From Luzula sylvatica (Eukaryota > Streptophyta > Magnoliopsida > Poales > Juncaceae): a stretch of DNA of 64,000 nucleotides. Every line of letters begins with the position of its first letter. The stretch's first letter is position 1. The position numbers and the translations under genes were made by a program. The DNA is taken from NCBI GenBank assembly GCA_946800325.1, contig OX326959.1:49854784-49918783 (forward strand), written 5' to 3'. Below, piece after piece: positions 34,984 to 47,120 of the stretch. The notes under the pieces are model-generated. The model saw nothing but the letters and a program-made list of their open reading frames with translations, ran no database searches and had not been told where the DNA came from.

Positions 34984-36640
34984 ACTTTGTCTTTCATTCC
35001 CTTGTACTTCTTTACTTCCGAACCAAGCAAGGTCTCAAGGATGAGAGTCCACCGAAAAAGGAATTTGAAGAGTCATGCGTGATGCATGATGAGTGAGAAA
35101 AATAAAAAACTGTGCATTAACAATGAGCTAGTTTATTTAATTATTTTGCAAAGTTATTCCCGTGAGAGATCTTTAGAGCACAGAGCATGAGGGAGAACCT
35201 AAATAATCCGGGATATGATTTTAAATTGTTCAAGCAAATATTCGTTATGAGTTTGTTGTTTTAAATATCGATTTAAATCATCGACAATATTGATTTCATA
35301 TTGTTTATCCATTCATAATCGTGTAGTGATTTATCCCAAATCGATTATATATATTGATCGTTTGATTTAAATCCAATTTTAATAATTTATTTTGATTTAA
35401 ACTTGACTCGTCTAAATTTAATTTGAATTTGGCCCTGACCTATATTTTTGTCTCTTCTCTCTCTTTGCGCGAACAACGATCTCATTAATCGCACCCATAT
35501 TTTTAGATTGATACAAAAAATAGGAATACATCGGAGTATGTGAGAGTAAGCCACTTGGTGTGTGTTCACTTCAATTCCGCAATTCTTAACAAGAAGAACA
35601 ATAAGTGCGAGACGAAAGAAAGATGTGCTTCTTTGTCCCGAAGACATCAGCGGTACAACATATCATTTATTTGTTGTTAGACACTATGAAAACTATAATG
35701 CGATCAACGATAATACAAGAGATCTTGATAATAAAGAAATTAATTCAAGTGACTTGGATGAGATGATGAGCGATGATGAGATTGATTTTGATACGTGCGT
35801 GGTTAAAGACTAATTGATGTACTTCACGTGTTGATGAGAATGATTTTAAGATTTAGTTTAGTTTTCATTTATGCGTCTAGGTTATAATTTTGCATGATTT
35901 TTTTATTAAACTTTGGATCTTTCAGGTTCATTTGCATGATTATTTAGCATGTTCCTAAATATGAGATGTATTTTAAATTCAATATGGTTGATAATATTCT
36001 ATATACATTTTATTATAAACAAATATTATATTTAAACTAATATACATTTTACAATAAACAAATATTATTAAAATATTCTACCGTAATATATATTTAATAT
36101 TTAAAACATAAAATAAAAATATTTATCTTTTACATGATATGATATGATTTTGATAAATATATATAATATTCAAGGCTTTATGTGCTTGTTTTAAAATTCA
36201 TGTTTAGTCATGAATTTTTGTATTATTCGTCAGGTATGTTCTGGAGTCATAGTAAACATTCAATAAAATATATATATATTTTTTTGAATGGAATCCGACA
36301 AGCAATCGCTTGTCGTTAACGGTATCCTATGTTTTTACATGACTTCTTACATTCCATTATATGTTGGAAATAAAAATAAGTAAATAAAAATATAACTACA
36401 TTCAATAAAATATTAAATATAAATAAATGAAAAAACTCGATAATTCTCTATCCATTAATATTAATGAGATTCAAATTCACAATTTATCACAATATAGGTC
36501 AATCAAGTGAGTTTTTGGCTAAAATATTAAATATCACCTCCCAAAAAATATTTCAGTGCATAGACTTGTTCATTGTATCACAGCACAGAAAATCAAAATT
36601 CCATCACCGTCACCCCCACCGTCACCCCCACCAAGCACTT
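34984..36640. other. Intergenic with one unassigned short frame
   Basis: An 83-codon frame at 35562-35813 (plus) ends in an acidic run (SSDLDEMMSDDEIDFDTCVV). It has no splice context or known family and may be a transposon remnant. A perfect GACAAGC-AATC-GCTTGTC hairpin sits at about 36298-36316. The rest is AT-rich. Confidence 0.4.
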
Positions 36641-36695
36641 CTTCTATAAAATTAGTCTCCCCCCTCCAAACTTCTCTCTAAACCTAGTGAGAAAA
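36641..36695 (+). promoter_or_regulatory. Core promoter and leader of GST copy 1
   Basis: CTTCTATAAAATTAGTCT with TATAAA at 36645-36650, about 45 bp before the ATG. The same motif precedes copy 2 at 43171. Confidence 0.6.
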
Positions 36696-39600
36696 ATGGC
36701 GATCAAGCTATACGGAGCAACGTTGTCCCCAAATGTCATGCGTGTGCTGGTGTGCCTGGAGGAGGCTGGCGCAGAGTACGAGCTGATCTCCGTTAACCTC
36801 GGCAGCGGCGAACACAAGCAGCCTCATTTCCTTGCCAAAAATGTGAGTGCCCGTCTTCTCTTCTCGGAAAATTAGTAATGGTGAATTATAGCTTCTGCAC
36901 AATAAAACCGGTCTTGCTAAATAACTTCCAATTCTTCGTTAATTATTTTTTTTATATTTTTACGGGAATTTTCAAAGCTCACAAATTACATAATTTTGGA
37001 TTCACAGCTTCTGATTATAAAATAGAATAGTAAATAGAAACAATCTTTACTAGGTAAATTAGATCTCCAATATATCATGCCATGCGAGTTTGGATAGAAT
37101 TTAGCCTATTTAGGGCTTCATCCATCATGCATGTCAAAGGCTTGTCATTTGGAGGTAATAAATGTGTAGTCATGATATTATTATGGGTAGGAGGGGGGGT
37201 TCATGAATTAATGGTGGGCACAAATTATTAAAGGGTGTGTGTGTGGGTGTGTGTGTGTTTCAAGAATTAATGGTGCGCACAAATTATTAAAGGGTGTGTG
37301 TGTGGGTGTGTGTGTGTGTGTGTTTCAAGAATTAATGGTGCGCACAAATTATTAAAGGGTGTGTGTGTGTTTGTGTTTTTTTTTTCAAGAATTAATGGTG
37401 CGCACAAATTATTAAAGGGTGTGTGTGTGGGTGTGTGTGTGTGTGTTTCAAGAATTAATGGTGCGCACAAATTATTAAAGGGTGTGTGTGTTTGTGTTTT
37501 TTTTTTCAAGAATTAATGGTGCGCACAAATTATTAAAGGGTGTGTGTGTGGGTGTGTGTGGGTGTGTGTGTGTGTGTTTCAAGAATTAATGGTGCGCACA
37601 AATTATTAAAGGGTGTGTGTGTTTGTGTTTTTTTTTTCAAGAATTAATGGTGCGCACAAATTATTAAAGGGTGTGTGTGTGGGTGTGTGTGGGTGTGTGT
37701 GTGTGTTTCAAGAATTAATGGTGCGCACAAATTATTAAAGGGTGTGTGTGTTTGTGTTTTTTTTTTCAAGAATTAATGGTGCGCACAAATTATTAAAGTG
37801 TGTGTGTTTTTCAAGAATTAATGGTGCGCACAAATTATTAAAGGGTGTGTGTGTGTGTTTCAAGAATTAATGGTGCGCACAAATTTCAGTACTTTGACTA
37901 ACGTTAAATAAAAATAAATTGTATTAAGTGCTTTCATTATTTTAAAAAAAGCCATTATGTTCAAATCATATGATCTCATTTTTTTTACTTTTTATTTCTA
38001 AAATACTAATCAGAATAATAAAAAAACAACTTACAAAATGAAATAATAACGAAATAATTGTGTTCTGAATTAAAAAAAATTGGTTGGGACATGTATCTAG
38101 GGATGTCAATGGTGTGGATATTGCCCGAACCGACCCGAACCGTATCCGAAAAAATATCCGGATTCGAAAAAAATATCCGAATCCGAGTGGATCCGGATAT
38201 GGATCTGGTTGCTAATTTTAAGATTCGGAACCGGATTCGATATTCGGTTTTGGTGCGGGAACCGGATCCGTGTTCCGGATCCGGGTATTTTTAGGATCCG
38301 GATACTCGAAACTAGATTCGAGTATCCGAAATCGGATCCGGATACTCATATTATATATTATTTTTATGTATTATATTTGATATTAGTTGAAAAATCATAT
38401 ACAAATTAATGATTTGTAAATGATTTAACTCACAATCGTAAAATTATGTTTAAATATAATCATATTTATCGTTCATGTCACAAATTATATATATTTATAA
38501 CTAAAAAATAAGTTACGTTATGATAACATAATATCCGTTTTAATATCCGAAACAGAATCATATCCGTATCCGTATCAGACAATATCCGAACCGTATCCGT
38601 ATCCGTTTATTCTCCGAACCGTATCCGGATCCGACAATATGGATATGGATCTGGTATGACCACTATCCGAACCGGATCCGAACCGTTGACACCCCTACGA
38701 TGTATCAGAGAAAATGGAAGAGTTTTTCAATAATATTTTTACTTTGATATTTTGCAGCCTTTTGGTCAGATTCCTGCATTTGAAGATGGAGATGTGGCCC
38801 TTTTCGGTATGATTCCAGATTTCTTATTGTTATTAACAAAAATATGTCTCAAATTATTATCAAATTACCAATTCACGCTGCTAATAGCAAAGTATTACAG
38901 ATTTTTTGCAAAGCTTATTATATTACAAATTTCCAATATTTAATTTCTGAGTAAGAGATGCTTGATCGAGTTTGATTAAAAAAAATTGCGTAATCGATGA
39001 CACCAATTGAATTTGACCAAAAGCCCACAATACAATTAATATACATATTTACATTATCCTTGAGGTTGAGAGGACGACTACGATAGAGTTGATATAAATA
39101 AAATAAGAGCCCATGTATGTCAGTATGTGCCATATTTCACCAAAACATCCTCTTTATATATGATACTAATACTAATTAACATATTAATTATGTTAATTAA
39201 CATATTTAATTATTTTACATCTTAATCATGTACCATATTTTACATCAAAGTCACAACAACTATTATTCGCAGAATCTCGTGCAATTTCAAGATACGTGCT
39301 TCGCAAGTACAAGCCCGACCTTCTGAAAGAAGACAATCTCGCAGACTCTGCTCTGGTCGATGTTTGGCTCGACGTGGAGGCCCACCAATACAACCCTGCA
39401 ATGTCTCCAATAACCTTTCAGTGCCTCATTGCCCCGATGATGGGCAGAGTCGCGGACGAGTCGATCATTAATGCAAGCTTAGAGAAGTTCAAGAAGGTGT
39501 TGGAAGTGTACGAGTCTCGGTTATCCAAGACCAAGTACCTCGCTGGAGATTTCATTAGCTTGGCGGATCTCAGTCATTTTCCTAGTACTTATAACCTATC

Positions 39601-39718
39601 GCTGACTCCCTACATCTCGGTGATTGAATCGTATCCCCATGTTAAAGCGTGGTGGGAGGATTTGCTGTCTCGGCCCGCGATAAAGAAGGTGATTTCAATC
39701 AGGAAGGGGTCCAACTAA
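36696..39718 (+). CDS. Phi-class glutathione S-transferase, tandem copy 1
   Basis: Cytosolic plant phi GST that conjugates glutathione to electrophiles or acts as a carrier. Three exons, 36696-36842, 38758-38806 and 39273-39718, with GT-AG borders in the standard phi positions; 213 aa. The N-terminal thioredoxin-fold half has LYGATLSPNVMRVLVCLEEA, with Ser11 as the likely catalytic serine, and PFGQIPAFEDGDVALFESRA, the cis-Pro and glutathione-binding ESRA segment. The C-terminal helical half runs from YKPDLLKEDN to DLLSRPAIKKVISIRKGSN. Intron 1 (1.9 kb) is swollen by a minisatellite and a hAT-like MITE. The subfamily (F9/F11/F12-like) cannot be fixed by eye. Confidence 0.94.
37204..37885. repeat. 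Twelve-copy minisatellite in intron 1 of GST copy 1
   Basis: The unit GAATTAATGGTGCGCACAAA plus TTATTAAAGGG is followed by a GT-rich linker. Linkers alternate between a GGGTGTGTG type and a TTTGTGTTTTTTTTTTC type between copies 3 and 9, making a higher-order dimer of about 120 bp. GST copy 2 has the unit once (about 44390). Confidence 0.95.
38098..38699. mobile_element. hAT-like MITE in intron 1 of GST copy 1
   Basis: Ends TAGGGATGTCAATGG and, inverted, CGTAGGGGTGTCAACGG. Flanked by ATGTATC at 38091-38097 and 38700-38706. GST copy 2 has the uninterrupted site (GACATATTACCGAG region, about 44617). The interior is rich in ATCCGGATCCG and CCGTATCCG motifs. Confidence 0.85.
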
Positions 39719-40100
39719 GAAATAAGTTTTTAATTATGTTTTCGCATGATATGTAATAAAAGTGGCTTGGTACAAACCTTAATCTATGTTTTGTTTTTAA
39801 GGAAATATTTGGAGTATTTGAGTCTGAGACTGGTAATTTGAAAGTATCGTCGTCATCTCAATTAAGAAATCTAAATGAGGAAAGTTATTTTTAACAAATG
39901 AAACTGAAAATTAAAAATGTACTAGAATAATATGTATGCTATCGTGTGGGTATTTTAATTAAAATCCTCAAACAAATAATTTATGGAGTGTTCTTTATTA
40001 TTACAATAACAATATGATTTTAGTTATTATAATTGCTTTAGATTTGTATTTTTTATTATGACAATGGCAATAGTATAAATTGAGGATAGCTAAAATAGTT
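39719..40100. other. 3' flank of GST copy 1
   Basis: The first 120 bp match the 3' flank of copy 2 (TAATAAAAGTGGCTTGGTAC), so the shared 3' UTR is included. The rest is AT-rich. Confidence 0.6.
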
Positions 40101-40300
40101 ATTTAAGTATCATGGCTTGATATCTATGAGTTTTTAAATTATTATATTTGTTTTGAGATTTGTGTTTTTTCATGACAATCATGAAAATTTGTACACATCA
40201 ATAAATACACATATACATATTGTGAAGAATTTTTTTTTTCAAAACAAATCTCATGATTAAAAACTCATAAGTACCAAACGCATGATACTTAATTAAATAT
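40101..40300. mobile_element. Palindromic MITE, copy 3 of 3
   Basis: Begins TTTAAGTATCATG and ends ATGATACTTAATTAAA. Mirrored GAGATTTGTGTTTTTTCATG / CAAATCTCATGATT core as in the copies at 22291 and 23058. Confidence 0.65.
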
Positions 40301-40424
40301 CTTAGTAATCCTGGTACAAATTTATTGGTGCTTTGATATATAAATTATAAATTTTCAGTGACGGTATTATAAATTATAAATTTATATATTTATATTATTG
40401 TGAAATTATAAAAGGGGTTCTTGA

Positions 40425-41130
40425 GTGACGGTATCACTGGTGAAGGGACAATGGCAAGCAAACTAAAAATCACATTCCCACTTAATCCCACATTCATGAC
40501 TCATCAACTATGTTGTACGGATACGGATACGGGTAGCGTATCCGATACTATACGGATACGACGATACGATATTTTTCAAAAAATCACGGATACGGATACG
40601 GCTATATAATTATTAATTTAATATATTTATATTATATATAATTAATAAATTAATAATAAATTCAATAATAAATTAATAATAATTTTAAATTAAATATCAT
40701 GACAATAAATAATATCACCCAAACAATACAAGTATCATAAAACTATCATAAACTTGTTCTAAAAATATTTTAGAACTAAGCTAGAAGTATCATATATAAT
40801 TTATTTAAAAATATTATGGGCCAAAATATATAATGGGCCGAAGTATCATAAATGGAGTATCCCAGCCGTATCCTGGACGTATCCTGTCGTATCCCCGCCG
40901 TATCCGAAAAAAATAAATATTAAAATATTCGGATACGCCACGTGGCGTATCCGATACGTATCCGAGCCGTATCGCACTCGTATCCGTATCGGATACGCGT
41001 ATCCTCAGGATACTTCTGCATTTTTGAAGTATCCGCGTAACACAGCTCATCAAACAAAGAACAGGAACACTTGTCATGGACAAGTGCAATATAGGTAGTT
41101 AGTAGTAGTAGTTGCAGTAGTTAGCCTTAA
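40425..41130. repeat. Repeat shared with 23555-23640, split by a hAT-like MITE
   Basis: CAATGGCAAGCAAACTAAAA to GACTCATCAA, and after the insert ACAAAGAACAGGAACACTTG and TCATGGACA, match the region preceding the composite element at 23.6 kb. This shows that the two loci share a common ancestor copy. Confidence 0.75.
40508..41045. mobile_element. hAT-like MITE, 538 bp, perfect 8-bp target duplication
   Basis: CTCATCAA flanks the element at 40500-40507 and 41046-41053. Ends CTATGTTGTACGGATAC and, inverted, CTGTGTTACGCGGATAC. GGATACG/CGTATCC motifs fill both ends. The related unfilled site at about 23612 has CTCATCAA once. Confidence 0.9.
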
Positions 41131-42814
41131 ACTCATGTTTGGATGGTTGTATTTGGTACATTCCTGCAGTTCTATTGTCTTTATACCTCTCCATTACAGC
41201 ACTCACAACTCTCGTGAAAATTCCAAGAGTCCCAATAGCGGGAATGGGGAAAACATGGCGGGAGAAAGTAACGAAACTGAAGCAACACAGATTTTCTAGA
41301 TCACTCGCCTCAGTACCTTCTCTCTATAAAATCCCCATTCAAGCCAGGATTCAAGTCAAGCGATGCTCACTCCTCTCTCAAGCCGACTTTGAAATAATTT
41401 TTCTTCTCTCTGCTGCCCGTTTGTATTCCTAGATCTAATTTTTCTATTTGATTTCCTAGTAGTGATTTACGAATTTTTAATTTGTTTGCTCACAATTTGA
41501 ACTTAGTCCCTAGTTTGAACTTTAAGAATTGTTTTTGACGCTTTTTTCAGAAAATTATTGTTTGAGGTACCAACTAAAGTAATTTGTCATAATTTCAACG
41601 TTTTGTTTCAGAGATTTGATGTTTGAGGTACGAATTAAAGTATTTATAAAAGAAAAGTACCAAATGAAGTGTGTGTTTTTACTGTTTTGTTCAGAAATTT
41701 GTGTTTGTATCTTACAAAAAATAGTAATTAAAGTATGTCTAAAAGAAAATTACCAATTAAAGTGTGTGTGTGTGTGTGTGTGTTTACTGTCTAGGCCGCA
41801 AGGTACTGGTATGAAATTAAAGTGTGTTTGTGTCTACACAATTTAGCAATTAAAGTATTATCAATCAATTACATGAAATTGTTTGTTTTTGACATTTTGC
41901 ACGCACACGCACACGCACACGCACACGCACACGCACACGCACACGCACACGCACACGCCCACGCGCCCACGCGCCCACGCACGCACGCACGCACGCACGC
42001 ACGCACAGAGGAATCAGACATTTCATTTAAGTTGATTTAAGTTGGTTTTTGTATTATCAATCATTTAGATGAAATTGTTGGTTTTTATTGAGTGAATTTC
42101 ACCAAATTAACAAATTTAAGTTGATAACAAAACTGCAAATATACTACTTGATTGATATATTATGTTAATTGACTAATTTGAACATTACAGTTTCTAATTT
42201 CATTCGAAATAATCTGTAAATTATTATTCACGAGAGTCCAAAAATCTTATGTTTGAAACTTTGAATCGAATGCTAATTTCATCATTTATTATTCATCCTA
42301 GTAAGTAATAAGCTTTGTAAGTACTATGAGCAAGAGAAATTATATTGTTGTCCAATAATACTCTACATGCTGTAAATAGTTCATATTTTTTTTTGCCTGG
42401 TTTTTCTCTGTTTAGTAGCAGACTTAATATGATTTTCTAATGTTTGTCTATTGACGATGGACTATGTTACAAATTTAGTATTTGATATTAAGTATCCTGT
42501 TGTTAATTGAAGTATTTGTTGCAATTTTTATCATTGTTTATCGAAGTATTATTTTTAATCTAAAATATTTGTTGGAGTAGTGCGTGGATATTTTTATTTT
42601 TTAATGTACGAAATGTAATTTAATTTTTGTGAAAATATATTGAGTTGATTATTTTTCAGAATATCATTTCATATGTATTGTAGTTACTACATTTGTTTCC
42701 TTTTGTTCTATCCAAACAAAAAAATTACAACAACATTTGTCATAAATACTTACATCCAAACATTAAGAATTTAGATTACTAAAGTAATGTCTAATGTCAC
42801 TGTCCAAACAGCCC
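41131..42814. other. Insertion-like segment with promoter-like block and CACACG repeat
   Basis: Lies between two parts of the shared repeat. The left reads ACTCATGTTTGGATGG and the right, inverted, GGGGCTGTTTGGACAGTG, resembling Tourist-like ends. It contains a CTCTCTATAAAATCCCC promoter-like block (about 41320) and, after several AAAGTAATT/AAAGTGTGTG repeats, a (CACACG)n tract. The open frame at 41139-41432 has no recognisable family. Confidence 0.4.
41900..42006. repeat. (ACGCAC)n / (CACG)n microsatellite
   Basis: About 100 bp of alternating purine-pyrimidine CACACG changing to CACG units; low-complexity, Z-DNA-prone composition. Confidence 0.95.
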
Positions 42815-42829
42815 CTAAATCAAATTTCT

Positions 42830-43129
42830 TTCTTTCACGTGAGTCGTGACTTCTCTCTTCTCTCTTTATTCCTCTTTCCTCTTTCCTCTTTCTCCCTCTC
42901 GGGAAACTCCAAACCTAGCTTGCCGGAGAACCTCTCTCCCCCCTCTCTAAGCGCTCTCTGGACGAACCTCTTTCCCTCTCCCTCCTCTCTAAGCTCTTTC
43001 TCTCTTTCTCCCCCCTCGTTAAAAACCTAGTCGACGAAGCTTTGACGAACGGCTGGACGAAGCTCTCTTTAAGTTGATTCAGGCGTTGATGATAAAGAAC
43101 GGCTGGAAGAAGACTAAGGAAAGTGATGC
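42830..43129 (+). mobile_element. Truncated arm of the composite element upstream of GST copy 2
   Basis: About 300 bp matching the left arm of the 23.7-29.2 kb element (CTAAGCGCTCTCTGGACGAA, AGTCGACGAAGCTTTGACGA, GAACGGCTGGAAGAAGACTA). It breaks off at AAAGTGATG, where GST-flank sequence CACATCAAAATTCC starts. This copy keeps the GGAAACTCCAAACCTAGCTT stretch that the 25.7-kb copy lost. Confidence 0.85.
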
Positions 43130-43267
43130 ACATCAAAATTCCATTATTGTCGTCAACCCACCACTTCTTCTATAAAATTAGTCTTCCCCTCCTAACTTCT
43201 CTCCACCACTTCTACCAAATTAGTCTTCCCCTCCTGACTTCTTCTCGCTAAAACTAGCAAGAGCAAA
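43130..43267 (+). promoter_or_regulatory. Core promoter and leader of GST copy 2
   Basis: TATAAAA at 43171-43177 in the same CTTCTATAAAATTAGTC context as copy 1. The leader carries an internal duplication of the ATTAGTCTTCCCCTCCT block. Transposon-derived sequence starts about 40 bp upstream of the TATA box. Confidence 0.65.
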
Positions 43268-45779
43268 ATGGCGATCAAACTATATGGAGTCACCTTGTCC
43301 GCAAATGTTACGCGTGTCCTCGTATGCCTGGAGGAGGCTGGCGCAGAGTACGAGCTGCTGCCGGTTAACCTCCCCGGCGGCGAACACAAGCAGCAACATT
43401 TCCTTGCCAAAAATGTAAGTCTCACTCTTCTCTCGTTACAAAATTATTGTATTTTCTTTACTTCCCTCCAGGAATCAAAATAAAGGTTAATATATGGAAC
43501 TATAACTTCTTATGCACAAATTATTGTTGATTTATATGAAATTATTGTCAAAGCTAACAAATACACAAATTATATAATTTTCAAAACTCAGTAACATAAT
43601 AGTTTGTTTCTCGATCTGAATATCAATAGGGTATAAAGAAATTAGCGGCACAATTTCTTTAAAATTTAGAAACAAATGTATCGATTTAAGATTTAGTTTT
43701 GTACGTCTTGATCGATAAAAAAAAGAATGGTGATAGATATCTCCTTGGAATTCCCTATCTCAATTGATGTGTTGACAAATACATTAATTAGTAGTATTAA
43801 ACGATGACTATTTATTTTGTTGTTTTCCTATATATGATGAAAAAGAAAAAATATTAACCGTTTCACATTTTATTAATGAATTGAACGTTTTATTGGAATC
43901 GATTATCACCATTCTTTTGTAATTAATTTAAATTTTACAAATATGGGCAAAATTTATTTGGATGAATCGATTCAGTATTTACCACATGTGAAATGCTTGA
44001 AATTTAATAAAAATGTAATAAAATAAATAGGTTAGGTTTACCACCTGATAAATTTAAGATGTAAAATTTGCTATTATTAAACATATTTAATGTTTCTTTG
44101 CCAACACATCAGGTTTTGTGGGGAAATTTTAGAGGGGACAAGTATTATTTTTCTAAAAAAAATATATCATTGTAAAAATTCACATCCTCTAAATTATAAA
44201 ATAGAATAGTAAATATGAAAAAAATACTTAATAGGTAAATTAAATCTCCTCAATATGTATCGTGTCATTTTTGTTTGGATATAAATCATATAATAATTTA
44301 AGGCTTTAATGTAATGCATCATTTCAAGGACGTGCCATTTGGAGGTCATAAATGTGTTGTACGACATGTTTCTGGATGGGAGGGGTTCATGAATTAATGG
44401 GGAGCACAAATTTCAGTACTCTGAGTCTCTGACTAACATTAAATAAAAATAAATTGCATTAAGTGTTTACTGTTTACATTATTTTAAAAAAAATCATAGG
44501 ATCTCATTTTTTTTTACTTTTTATTTCTAAAATACTAATCAGAATAATGTAAACGCAAACTTAGCAAATGAAATAATAACGAAATAACTTTGTTCTAAAT
44601 TAAAAAAAATGGTTTTGACATATTACCGAGAAAATGGAAGAATTTTTCCATAATATTTTTACTTTGATATTTTGCAGCCTTTTGGTCAAATTCCAGCCTT
44701 TGAAGATGGAGATGTGGCCCTTTTCGGTATGATTCCAAGTTTTTTATTGTTAGTTAAAACAAAATTATGTTTCTCACATTAATCAAAAAAAAATTTATGT
44801 TTCTCACTCAAATTACCAATTCACTCTGCTATTAGCAACGTATTACAATTTTGTTTGCAAAGCTTATTATATTACCAACTTTTAATATTTTAATTTCTTA
44901 GTAATAGATGCTTGATCTCAAAAAAAGATTTATTCTTGTCAATTATTTCATAGTCTAATTGGTTGAATATGAGATAAAAAATATATATATATTGTGAGAA
45001 GTTGTGAGTTCAAATTTCATTAACATTAATAAATGAAAGACCTATATATCTTCTCTATTTATTATAATTTTTTTTTGCATAATTAATGGCGCAAAATGAA
45101 TTTGACCAAAACCCCACAATACAATTAATATACAATATTTATATATCACAAACAATTATGTATAAATACATATTATATATCTCATAAAACAATATGCATG
45201 CGTTGTAAAATACTATTAGCAATAAGTTAATAAAAAAAATCATGAAATTGCAAACCTACGAAAATACAGGAAATGAATAACCGTGCATTTAAATTACAAA
45301 ATCATTAAGTTTGTACTAATCTATCATTCGCAGAATCTCGTGCAATTTCAAGATACGTGCTTCGCAAGTACAAGCCCGACCTTCTGAAAGAAGACAATCT
45401 CGCAGACTCTGCTCTTGTCGATGTTTGGCTCAACGTGGAGGCCCACCAATACAGCCCTGCGACGTCTCCAATAACCATTCAGTACCTCATTGTCCCGATG
45501 ATGGGCGGTGTGGCGGACGAGTCGATCATTAATGCAAGCTTAGAGAAGTTCAAGAAGGTGTTGGAAGTGTACGAGTCTCAGTTATCCAAGACCAAGTATC
45601 TCGCTGGAGATTTCATTAGCTTGGCGGATCTCAGTCATTTTCCTAGTACTTATAACCTATCGCTGACTCCGTACATCTCGGTGATTGAATCTTATCCCCA
45701 TGTTAAAGCGTGGTGGGAGGATTTGCTGTCTCGGCCCGCGATAAAGAAGGTGATTTCAATCAGGAAGGGGTCCAACTAA
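43268..45779 (+). CDS. Phi-class glutathione S-transferase, tandem copy 2
   Basis: Paralogue of the copy at 36696 with the same three-exon structure: 43268-43414, 44678-44726 and 45334-45779; 213 aa. The active-site segment is LYGVTLSANVTRVLVCLEEA, with Ser11 again placed as in phi GSTs, followed by PVNLPGGEHKQQHFLAKN and PFGQIPAFEDGDVALFESRA. Exon 3 and the first 120 bp of 3' flank are nearly identical to copy 1, but eight residues differ, seven of them in a 30-codon stretch (for example YSPATSPITIQYLIVPMMGG against YNPAMSPITFQCLIAPMMGR). Intron 1 (1.26 kb) lacks the minisatellite expansion and the hAT-like MITE; intron 2 contains a weak tRNA-like A/B-box pair near 44950-45030. Confidence 0.94.
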
Positions 45780-46173
45780 GAAATAAGTTTTTAATTATGT
45801 TTTCGCATGATATGTAATAAAAGTGGCTTGGTACAAACTTGAATTTATTTTTTGTTTTAAGGAAATAATGGAGTATTTGAGTCTGAGATTGATAATTTGA
45901 AAGTATCATCCACTCAATTAAGAAATATAAATGAGGAAAGGTGTTCTACAAAATTAAACTGAAAAATATGAACTTTCTAGGATAATATTTGTGCTGCGAT
46001 GCAGGTACTTTATTTAAAATTCTCAAGTAAATAATTTAGCGTTGAAATGCTTTGATAACACAAATATATATATATATATATAACTACCTATAACAATTTT
46101 TTTGTACCGAAAATGACATACTATAATTGAAACAATTACCATTAAATTTAAACAATAAATAAACAACACATAA

Positions 46174-46287
46174 GTATTAATAATAGTAGAAAAAATGATA
46201 TATTGACGGAAACCTATATTATCTAGAAATGTATTAATAATAGTAGAAAAAATGATATATTGACGGAAACCTATATTATCTAGAAAT
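46174..46287. repeat. 57-bp tandem duplication
   Basis: Two identical copies starting GTATTAATAATAGTAG at 46174 and 46231. The frame stays open across it only because 57 is a multiple of three; no gene is supported. Confidence 0.9.
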
Positions 46288-46483
46288 GATAAATTACCAT
46301 TACATATGATATATTGATATCTGGAACAATAGATTCGCATAATAATTTTACGTGAAAATAATATAATGACATCGAAATGACATAATAATAGTAAAACGTA
46401 TATTGAAAACGGTATATGGATACCCCTAAATGGTGTATTATGACACTTGACCATATCGGGGAATAATAAAAGGAAAAGATGGT

Positions 46484-47120
46484 CCACTCCAAGAGTGACA
46501 TCCGTCTCGCCACTAATAAAAAATCAACACGTGACAATTTGATTTATTCTAATTTTAATCACATTTTGTGCAAAATTACACACCGTTCCTCATCTATCTT
46601 TATACATTTTTCGATGTATCATATAAGATGTATGTTATATATTTTTTCATGTACATTTAAAATGAATGATGTATGTTTTGGATATATGTTATATTTTTTT
46701 ATATGTATCATATATACATTTATATGTTATATTTTTTTAGATGTATTTTATACATTTTAGATCAATGATATATATATTTTTAAACGTAATACATGTTATA
46801 CTTTTCTAAATATTTTTTATTTGTTAAACCTTTTTTGATCCATGCTATCTTTTTAAAATATAATACATGTTGTTTTTTTATATATATGATATATTTTTTA
46901 ATGTATGTATGATACATCCTTTAAGATATAATTTTTTTTATATGAGTAATATTTTGTGTAATTTTTTTTGAATTAGATTTATATTTTCCGGATAAAATTT
47001 TATACATTTTTATGGCGTTCGTTTGTAGTGTGGTCAAAATTAAAAAAAAAAATCAAACTGTCACGTGTTATCTGATGCTTAATTTGAACGATAGGACGTG
47101 CTCACTCTTGAAGGTGTCTA
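46484..47120. mobile_element. Element with long terminal inverted repeats
   Basis: The left CACTCCAAGAGTGACATCC and AACACGTGACAATTTGATT are mirrored on the right by CACCTTCAAGAGTGAGCA and AACACGTGACAGTTTGATTT. The interior is AT-rich with ATGTATCATATA/ATACATTTT motifs. Ends are approximate; no clear target duplication. Confidence 0.65.

Noticed and set aside
37267..37516. Repeated frame resembling a repeat protein, and a CRISPR-like look
   Set aside because: It lies in a GST intron; units are a minisatellite with GT-rich low-complexity linkers and not unique spacers.
41139..41432. 97-codon frame as a gene
   Set aside because: Contains an internal TATA-like promoter block and no recognisable domain; more likely captured leader sequence.
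46023..46487. 154-codon minus-strand frame
   Set aside because: Hydrophobic AT-rich translation that includes a 57-bp tandem duplication; no family, no splice or promoter context.
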